From contig NZ_QMIM01000003.1 in NCBI RefSeq assembly GCF_003287355.1, positions 62,001 through 126,000 on the forward strand: a stretch of 64,000 nucleotides of DNA. Direction: 5' to 3'. Position 1 is the first letter of the stretch. Each line of letters begins with the position of its first letter. The notes beneath the pieces are model-generated. The model saw only the letters and a program-made list of their open reading frames with translations, made no database searches and was not told the DNA's origin. Below, one piece after another: positions 58,794 to 64,000 of the stretch. A program made the translations under genes and the position numbers. This DNA is from Halorubrum sp. 48-1-W (GTDB lineage Archaea > Halobacteriota > Halobacteria > Halobacteriales > Haloferacaceae).

Positions 58794-59879
58794 ATGAGCA
58801 CCCTCCGAGAAGACGCGCAGTCACTCCATGAGCAGTTGGCTCCCCATCTGCCGGATGACTGCGCTGATGAGTATGACGTCGACGCGCTCGCGACGCTCTT
58901 CGACTCCTACGTCAACACGTATCGAGTGCCGAGGACCCAGGCGTTCGAGAGTGTTCGAGGCCACGTTCTCAAAGAGGTGGGCATCGACACTGACGCGTTC
59001 TGGGCGGCTCAACGCGATAGTGAACGGGGAACGACCGACGATCCTCTCCCTCTTGCTGAGTGTACCACCGATAACGAGTGGGTCACAATTCGCGCGAAGG
59101 TCGTCGAAATCTGGGAACCGAAGCACGAGTCTATCCACCAGGTCGGCCTCATCGGCGATGAGAGCGGACGGCTCAAGTTTACCGCGTGGGCAAAGTCGGA
59201 CCCACCAGACATCGAGGAAGACACGACCTACACGTTCAAAGACGTCGTCGTTGAGGAGTACGAAGGCTCCTACTCGGTGAAAATCAACTCGCGTAGCGAG
59301 ATTATCGAGCACGCGAATGATAGCGAGGAAGCCGTGACAGATGTCGGGACGATGACCACGACACACGAAGGATTCTTCGTCGCGATCCAAGGTCAGTCCG
59401 GACTCATCAAGCGGTGCTCGGCTTCCGATTGCACTCGCCTCGTCACGGGCGGTGAGTGCAGCGAACACGGGGCCGTCGACGGCGAGTTCGACCTGCGTAT
59501 CAAAGCAGTCATCGACGATGGGCGCACTGCCCAGGAATGCCTGTTCACTCGTGGCGTCACCGAGGAGGTCACGGGGATCGACTTGGAGGAGGCTAAGCAG
59601 CTGGCGGCCGACGCCCTGGATTTCACCGTCGTCTCCGACCGCTTCACCGACCTTCTGATCGGGCGGCGGTTCATCGTCGAAGGCCCCCTACTTGGGCGGT
59701 ATCTCCTCGTCGAGGAAGTCGAAGAGACTCCGGAGAGAGCGTTCTCGGATGGGTACGAAGAAGCAGTCGTGGAACTGCTCGCAGAACACAACTACGATGG
59801 GCCGGGGCTCACGGCTGCGTCCATCGAGGATCTCCCGCGCTCGTATGATGCACACGCGGGCGGCGTTGGAGGCGACTGA
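58794..59879 (+). CDS. rpa: RPA single-strand DNA-binding protein
   Basis: 361 residues from the ATG at 58794. An N-terminal helical domain precedes an OB-fold near 90-170 (WVTIRAKVVEIWEPKHESIHQVGLIGDESGRLKFTAWAKS) and a second OB with zinc finger CSASDCTRLVTGGECSEHG near 203-221, continuing to LIGRRFIVEGPLLGRYLLVEEVEE. It is homologous along its length to the first two thirds of the fused protein at 34084-35691. It coats single-stranded DNA in replication and repair. It is followed after 4 nt by its RPAP partner. Confidence 0.9.
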   Translation: MSTLREDAQSLHEQLAPHLPDDCADEYDVDALATLFDSYVNTYRVPRTQAFESVRGHVLKEVGIDTDAFWAAQRDSERGTTDDPLPLAECTTDNEWVTIRAKVVEIWEPKHESIHQVGLIGDESGRLKFTAWAKSDPPDIEEDTTYTFKDVVVEEYEGSYSVKINSRSEIIEHANDSEEAVTDVGTMTTTHEGFFVAIQGQSGLIKRCSASDCTRLVTGGECSEHGAVDGEFDLRIKAVIDDGRTAQECLFTRGVTEEVTGIDLEEAKQLAADALDFTVVSDRFTDLLIGRRFIVEGPLLGRYLLVEEVEETPERAFSDGYEEAVVELLAEHNYDGPGLTAASIEDLPRSYDAHAGGVGGD

Positions 59880-59883
59880 AACC

Positions 59884-60594
59884 ATGGCAACAAGCGACTC
59901 TCAATCACAGCAGGGGGCAACAGTCCCAGATCGTGAGGTTGCGAAGCTTGTCTTCGCGGCCGAGGTGAACGAAGCGACATACACGTTCAAGACCTCGCAA
60001 GACGAGCGTGCCCCGGTTTACGTTGCGCTCCCTACCGGAGTGCGAGCGAACCGAGTGTGTGTCATGGGAACGGTCACGGACGTCGAGGATGTCGGAGCCG
60101 ACGACCAGGAGTACCTTCGAGTGCGTGTCGTCGACCCGACTGGGACGTTCTGGGTGTACGCCGGGCAGTACCAGCATGAGGCACTCAAGAAGTTAAAGAA
60201 GATTCAGCCACCCGAGTTCCTCGCGGTCATCGGCAAGCCCCGGACGTACAAGACCGACGACGGAGCGATTAATGTCTCACTTGTCCCCGAGGACGTCGGT
60301 GTCGTCGACATCAGTACGCGCGATATCTGGGTATTCGAGGCAGCGCGGCGAACACTCGAGCGTGTCGAGTCGGCGCGGGAGACCTCCCCGAAGGTAGCCG
60401 CACTCGCTCGCGAACAGTACGGCCATGATGGGTCGTACTTCGCGCATGTCGCGGCGTTCGCGCTCCAGAACCTCCTCGATGGTGACGAATCTGCGACGGA
60501 GCTCGACGCGAAGACGATCGAGGAGCGTCTCGAGGAAGCCGAAGCCAAGGGTGACGACGTCGACGGCGAAAAACCCGAAGAGGAATCGAGATGA
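59884..60594 (+). CDS. rpap: RPA-associated protein (RPAP, COG3390)
   Basis: 236 residues. VAKLVFAAEVNEATYTFKTSQDERAPVYVALPTGVRANRVCVMGTVTDVEDVG and WVYAGQYQHEALKKLKKIQPPEFLAVIGKPRTY match RPAP proteins, an OB-fold partner always linked to RPA in haloarchaea. The C-terminal 80 residues are helical and acidic. The stop overlaps a tiny gene. Confidence 0.85.
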   Translation: MATSDSQSQQGATVPDREVAKLVFAAEVNEATYTFKTSQDERAPVYVALPTGVRANRVCVMGTVTDVEDVGADDQEYLRVRVVDPTGTFWVYAGQYQHEALKKLKKIQPPEFLAVIGKPRTYKTDDGAINVSLVPEDVGVVDISTRDIWVFEAARRTLERVESARETSPKVAALAREQYGHDGSYFAHVAAFALQNLLDGDESATELDAKTIEERLEEAEAKGDDVDGEKPEEESR

Positions 60595-60662
60595 CGTCCG
60601 GGGAGAGAGACTTTCGCTCCACGAACGAGGACTCGATCGCCGACACGTCGAACGAGGACTAA
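60591..60662 (+). CDS. 23-aa ORF coupled to rpap
   Basis: MTSGERDFRSTNEDSIADTS and three further residues. The ATG overlaps the rpap stop (ATGA) and the stop is 6 nt before the HNH gene. It is acidic and haloarchaeal in style, but too short to be certain. It may mainly relay ribosomes from rpap to the HNH gene. Confidence 0.3.
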   Translation: MTSGERDFRSTNEDSIADTSNED

Positions 60663-60668
60663 CGAGCG

Positions 60669-61046
60669 ATGTTCGGGCGTAGTTCTGGAATCAACTCGAA
60701 ATACGACGATCCCAGCACCTACGACAGAAAGTATCCACCGGACTGGGACGCCCGTCGGAAAGCCGTCTACGAACGCGATAACTACACGTGCCAGGATTGT
60801 GGATTGCGGAGTGGGCCCCATGCCGGCGACGGCGGGGCGATTCTCCACGCACACCACCTCATCTCACTCCGCGACGGTGGGTGGAACCACCTGGGGAACC
60901 TTGTGACGGTCTGCCAGTACTGTCACGACGGTATCCACGGCCACCCGACCGGGAGTCAGTACGATGGGGGCGAACACAATGCCCTACGGGTCCTTCGAGT
61001 GGTTGGCCGGGCAATCGTGCGCGGTATCAAATGGGTGATTCGGTAG
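60669..61046 (+). CDS. HNH endonuclease
   Basis: 125 residues. The HNH core is complete: YTCQDCG, LHAHHLISLRDGG, NHLGNLVTVCQYCHDGIHG, with four Cys for structural zinc and HH/N/H for the metal-dependent nuclease centre. Such small HNH proteins cut DNA in mobile elements, phage packaging or defence. It appears co-transcribed with rpa-rpap, so it may nick or process the element's DNA. Confidence 0.8.
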   Translation: MFGRSSGINSKYDDPSTYDRKYPPDWDARRKAVYERDNYTCQDCGLRSGPHAGDGGAILHAHHLISLRDGGWNHLGNLVTVCQYCHDGIHGHPTGSQYDGGEHNALRVLRVVGRAIVRGIKWVIR

Positions 61047-61095
61047 TCATGAAAACGACGATCCTGTTTTGGTTCACCCACCCCACCAGATCGGA

Positions 61096-61881
61096 CTAGA
61101 CGTGTGTGGTCGCGCCGGGAATCGGCGCGGAGTATGGACCTGGTTCTTCCATCACGAGATCGTCGTGGGGCGCTGCACGGATGGCGAGTGTCGGACTGGA
61201 GACAGAGTCAATCGCATCCATGAATCCGGGTTCACTGCTGTAAATGCTGAACGCGTCGATGACGACTCTGACGAGTTCAGCGCGAACGGCATCGGTGTCG
61301 ATGCCAGCGATGAGCTTCTCCTCGGGCCTGGGTTCGGAGCCGGTGGGGACGACCTCGATTCGGATGTCTTCCATTGGCGGTTGCGACGGTTCGGCCCATG
61401 GCGTGAGTGTGTAACGGTCGACTGGGCCGACAAATTCGGGGACGGCGTATCCCAGTGCATCCTCGAGGAGCGTTCGCACGTACGGTCCGCTCAGGAAGAG
61501 AATGTCGTCGAAGTGGGCGGGGCCGCGACTGGCTGATGGATTGCCCACGTCGGCGTTGTCAATCGCGTCGAGTTCGGAGCCGACCGGTTCGTCATCGTCG
61601 CCATCACTCGGACTGTAGCGTTGCACATCGAGGTACTTCGAGCGGTCTGCCTGTCCGATGAGCTGGCGTGTGAGGAAGTTCCCGTTGTGCGCGGCTGAGA
61701 GCGCGAGCTGGAGTTCGTCAAGGGCACGGACAGAGAGCGGAAGGTATTCGGGCGGGAGGCCTCGCTGCCCGACTGCGGCGTGGAGCGCGGAGACGGAGAC
61801 CGGCGAGTACTTCGGTTCGCTGGAGGGTGCGTCTGGGGCGGTGTCGAATGGAGACCCGTTCCCATTGGAGGGTGCAGTCAT
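61096..61881 (-). CDS. Conserved unknown protein
   Basis: 261 residues from the ATG at 61881. A helical middle (LSVRALDELQLALSAAHNGNFLTRQLIG) is followed by a C-terminal part with EDIRIEVVPTG and PHDDLVMEEPGPYSAPIPGATTHV. No motif is recognised. It faces the HNH gene tail to tail across 50 bp. It has no leader hairpin. Confidence 0.5.
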   Translation of the reverse strand: MTAPSNGNGSPFDTAPDAPSSEPKYSPVSVSALHAAVGQRGLPPEYLPLSVRALDELQLALSAAHNGNFLTRQLIGQADRSKYLDVQRYSPSDGDDDEPVGSELDAIDNADVGNPSASRGPAHFDDILFLSGPYVRTLLEDALGYAVPEFVGPVDRYTLTPWAEPSQPPMEDIRIEVVPTGSEPRPEEKLIAGIDTDAVRAELVRVVIDAFSIYSSEPGFMDAIDSVSSPTLAIRAAPHDDLVMEEPGPYSAPIPGATTHV

Positions 61882-62130
61882 TTTCGTTCTACACGCATCC
61901 CTTCCTTCGTCTTGGTATATAAACCAGAGCACGGGTTCGATCACTCGCCGTCAGGGCCCATCGCAATGATAGAGAATTCCCAGTCCGGACTGTCACCCAG
62001 GGCAGTCAAGCGACTCTGTCCCGGGCGATGAAGAGAAGATTGACCCCAACCGAGCGATTCGGGAGTGGCCACAAAACTACCGTGACTGGTCATCCAGAAC
62101 TACTAATCCGGGGCTGAACGATATTCGCGT
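61882..62130. other. Divergent promoter region
   Basis: A 249-bp gap between two divergent genes. The minus-strand promoter probably uses the TATATAAA-like stretch near 61916-61922. No RNA or repeat is seen. Confidence 0.35.
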
Positions 62131-63582
62131 ATGTCTACCCGACGGCTCATCGCCATTTTTGGGGTTCTAGGGATAGTGCTCCTTGCCGGCTGTTCTGGTG
62201 GGATTAGCGACGGAGGGCCGGATCCGACCACCACTGTCGACGAGCAAGAAACGACAGCGCCTGGTACGACCGGGGCGACAGCGGTTGAAGGCGAACTGTC
62301 TGTTCACCTGTTGAACGTTGGCCAAGGGTCGAGTACCCTTGTAGTCGGCCCAGATGGGGAAACGATTCTCATTGACACTGGCGATTGGACTGATGATGGT
62401 GAGGGCGTTATTGCGTATCTCGAATCGCAAGGCGTGACGCGAATCGATCATCTCGTGACCTCCCATCCTGATGCGGATCATATTGGCGGGCACGCCGCCG
62501 TGATCAAGCACTTCGAGGCCACCGGCGACGGCGTCGGTGCGGTGTATGATCCAGGCATTGTGTCAAGTTCGGCAACCTATGAGGAGTACCTCGACGCGGT
62601 CGACGCACACAACGTGACGCTCTACCGGACGCAGGCAGGGGACTCGATCCAGATGAGTGGGGTTGAGGCCCGAATTCTCGCCCCACCAGCGGGGTATCTT
62701 GCGAATGAGGACCGAAACGAGAACAGTATGGTGCTCCACCTCCAGTTCGGCGCATCGAGCTTCTTGCTCCCCGGTGATGGGGAAACCGCGAGCGAGGAGT
62801 ATCTCGTGGAGACCTACGGGGACAGTCTCAATTCGACAGTACTCGCTGTCGGACACCACGGAAGTCAATCCAGCACGAGTGAGGCGTTCCTTGCTGCGGT
62901 ATCACCGCAAGCAGCCGTTATCTCGAGTGCGTACGATTCCCAGTACGGCCATCCGCATGAAGAGGTGCTAGCACGGTTGGAATCCCGCTCTATTCCGACG
63001 TATTGGACCGCAACACAGGGGACGATTACGTTCACGAGTACTGGGTCGGCGGTGACGGTCGCCACACAGCAGGACGCACCAACGACGGCGACTGCGCTCA
63101 GATCTGGAGACCCGATTGAACCAGGTACCGGTGGCACTGTTACGGACCGACTCGTGATCCACGCGGATGGCTCCGAGACGGCTCCAGTTGCTAACCCCGA
63201 TGAGACACCACCTGAATCGGAGGATACCACCACGACAGAGACGAGTGAGCCCGATCGCCTCACTGTCGTTGAAATCAATGCTGACGCGGACGGCGATGAC
63301 GCCGAGAATCTGAATGGCGAGTACGTTACCTTCGAGAATACGGGGTCGTCGTCGCTCGGTCTCTCTGGGTGGGTACTCGCCGATGCGGCCGATCACTCCT
63401 ATACGATCCCTGAGGGGACCATACTTGACCCTGGAGACCGAATCACCATCTATACGGGCAGCGGCACCGATACAAAGAACGAACTGTACTGGGGCCAGCC
63501 AACCCCGGTCTGGAACAATGGCGGTGACACTGTCATCCTTCGCGATGGCGCCGGCACGATCGTGATTGAGGAGACCTACTGA
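62131..63582 (+). CDS. ComEC-like MBL-fold lipoprotein with lamin-tail domain
   Basis: 483 residues. STRRLIAIFGVLGIVLLAGC is a lipoprotein signal. Residues about 55-310 are a metallo-beta-lactamase domain like the C-terminal nuclease of ComEC (LLNVGQGSSTLV, SHPDADHIGGH, FLLPGDGETASEE, VGHHGSQSSTSEAFLAAVSPQAAVIS). A Thr/Pro/Glu linker leads to a lamin-tail-like beta sandwich at about 378-483 (VVEINADADGDDAENLNGEYVTFENTG...LSGWVLAD). It probably degrades nucleic acid outside the cell. It is followed by DUF3006, its usual partner. Confidence 0.85.
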   Translation: MSTRRLIAIFGVLGIVLLAGCSGGISDGGPDPTTTVDEQETTAPGTTGATAVEGELSVHLLNVGQGSSTLVVGPDGETILIDTGDWTDDGEGVIAYLESQGVTRIDHLVTSHPDADHIGGHAAVIKHFEATGDGVGAVYDPGIVSSSATYEEYLDAVDAHNVTLYRTQAGDSIQMSGVEARILAPPAGYLANEDRNENSMVLHLQFGASSFLLPGDGETASEEYLVETYGDSLNSTVLAVGHHGSQSSTSEAFLAAVSPQAAVISSAYDSQYGHPHEEVLARLESRSIPTYWTATQGTITFTSTGSAVTVATQQDAPTTATALRSGDPIEPGTGGTVTDRLVIHADGSETAPVANPDETPPESEDTTTTETSEPDRLTVVEINADADGDDAENLNGEYVTFENTGSSSLGLSGWVLADAADHSYTIPEGTILDPGDRITIYTGSGTDTKNELYWGQPTPVWNNGGDTVILRDGAGTIVIEETY

Positions 63583-63584
63583 CG

Positions 63585-63869
63585 ATGTCCACCCAACAGT
63601 TTACTGGCGTGATCGACCGGTTTGAGGACGACCTCGCAGTTATTCTGCTCGAAGCAGATGGCGAGGTCGTTGATGAAGTCGTCCTTGATCGTGAGGATCT
63701 CCCCGCTGAAGCTGCACATTCGGATGCCGTGCTTGAGGTAACGCTCACCGATGGGGAGGTAACTGACCTGTCGTATGATGCCACCGAGACTGCGGATCGA
63801 AAGGAGCGGGCGAAGTCTCGCTTCGATCGACTTGCTGAACGGCCACCCAGTGACGACGAGTCCTCGTAG
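63585..63869 (+). CDS. DUF3006 protein
   Basis: 94 residues. TGVIDRFEDDLAVILLEADGEVVDEVVLDREDLP is the DUF3006 signature, a small beta domain usually encoded beside ComEC-type MBL proteins. It starts 2 nt after the preceding stop. The C-terminal tail is charged. Its role in the pair is not known. Confidence 0.8.
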   Translation: MSTQQFTGVIDRFEDDLAVILLEADGEVVDEVVLDREDLPAEAAHSDAVLEVTLTDGEVTDLSYDATETADRKERAKSRFDRLAERPPSDDESS

Positions 63870-64000
63870 GGCTGTAGTGCCACTACTTGTCTTGTTGCAG
63901 GGGATGATAACACCGTTCTCACGTTGAGAGGCGGTTGTTCTTCGTGAGACTTGTGATGATCCACAACCCCGACTGAGAGCTAGGCGAACGACAGGAGTGA

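Overview
The window is haloarchaeal. The proteins are strongly acidic, codons favour G/C in third position, and the gene content includes archaeal TFB, PCNA, Orc1/Cdc6, RPA with its partner RPAP, Tat-type lipoproteins and IS1341/IS200-type TnpB elements. A complete private replication set next to a type IV secretion (conjugation-like) gene set suggests a large conjugative plasmid, megaplasmid or integrated plasmid. I cannot name the species.

Layout. 1-0.5 kb: end of a truncated Tat lipoprotein gene. 0.7-5.4 kb: a leftward pair, a metallopeptidase-like/VWA protein and a HhH-MoxR/CobS-type AAA ATPase. 5.5-12.5 kb: an accessory patch with a TnpB element split by a 245-bp MITE, a PIN toxin/HTH antitoxin pair, a SelO gene, and a decayed tnpA-tnpB element sitting on the broken end of a duplicated gene. 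12.7-20.5 kb: leftward genes for PCNA, TFB and several unknowns. 20.7-23.6 kb: decayed small zinc-finger genes, a TRAM-domain gene and a second TnpB element. 23.6-29.3 kb: two large OB-fold proteins (one fused to a TFIIS/TFS-type zinc ribbon) and an HTH gene pair. 29.9-33.1 kb: a UPF0212 gene and Orc1/Cdc6 flanked by phased origin-box-like repeats, then a Tat lipoprotein. 34-38.7 kb: a fused RPA-RPAP protein and an NrS-1-like primase-polymerase. 39.3-58.4 kb: the transfer module, with a VirD4/HerA-like ATPase, a pilin-like protein, membrane and surface proteins, a VirB4/TraC ATPase, a VirB6/TrbL-like channel protein and a membrane-anchored AAA ATPase. 58.8-61 kb: a second RPA with separate RPAP, and an HNH nuclease. 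61-64 kb: an unknown gene, then a ComEC-like MBL lipoprotein with DUF3006.

How it fits together. Orc1, PrimPol, PCNA and two RPA systems could copy the element. TFB and the TFS-ribbon OB protein suggest it also tunes transcription. The transfer genes would move it between cells. The most striking unexplained signal is a hairpin leader (GTWTTG, then CCCC-loop-GGGG, often followed by TGAGGG) that I find at 15 places. All are in the same orientation, nearly all lie just upstream of leftward genes of the replication/maintenance half, and none was seen in the transfer half. In one copy both arms change sequence but still pair. This looks like an element-wide regulon or translation-control signal. 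Other notable items are two protein fusions, a 38-bp inverted repeat touching a start codon, and a dispersed 45-47 bp palindromic element in three copies.
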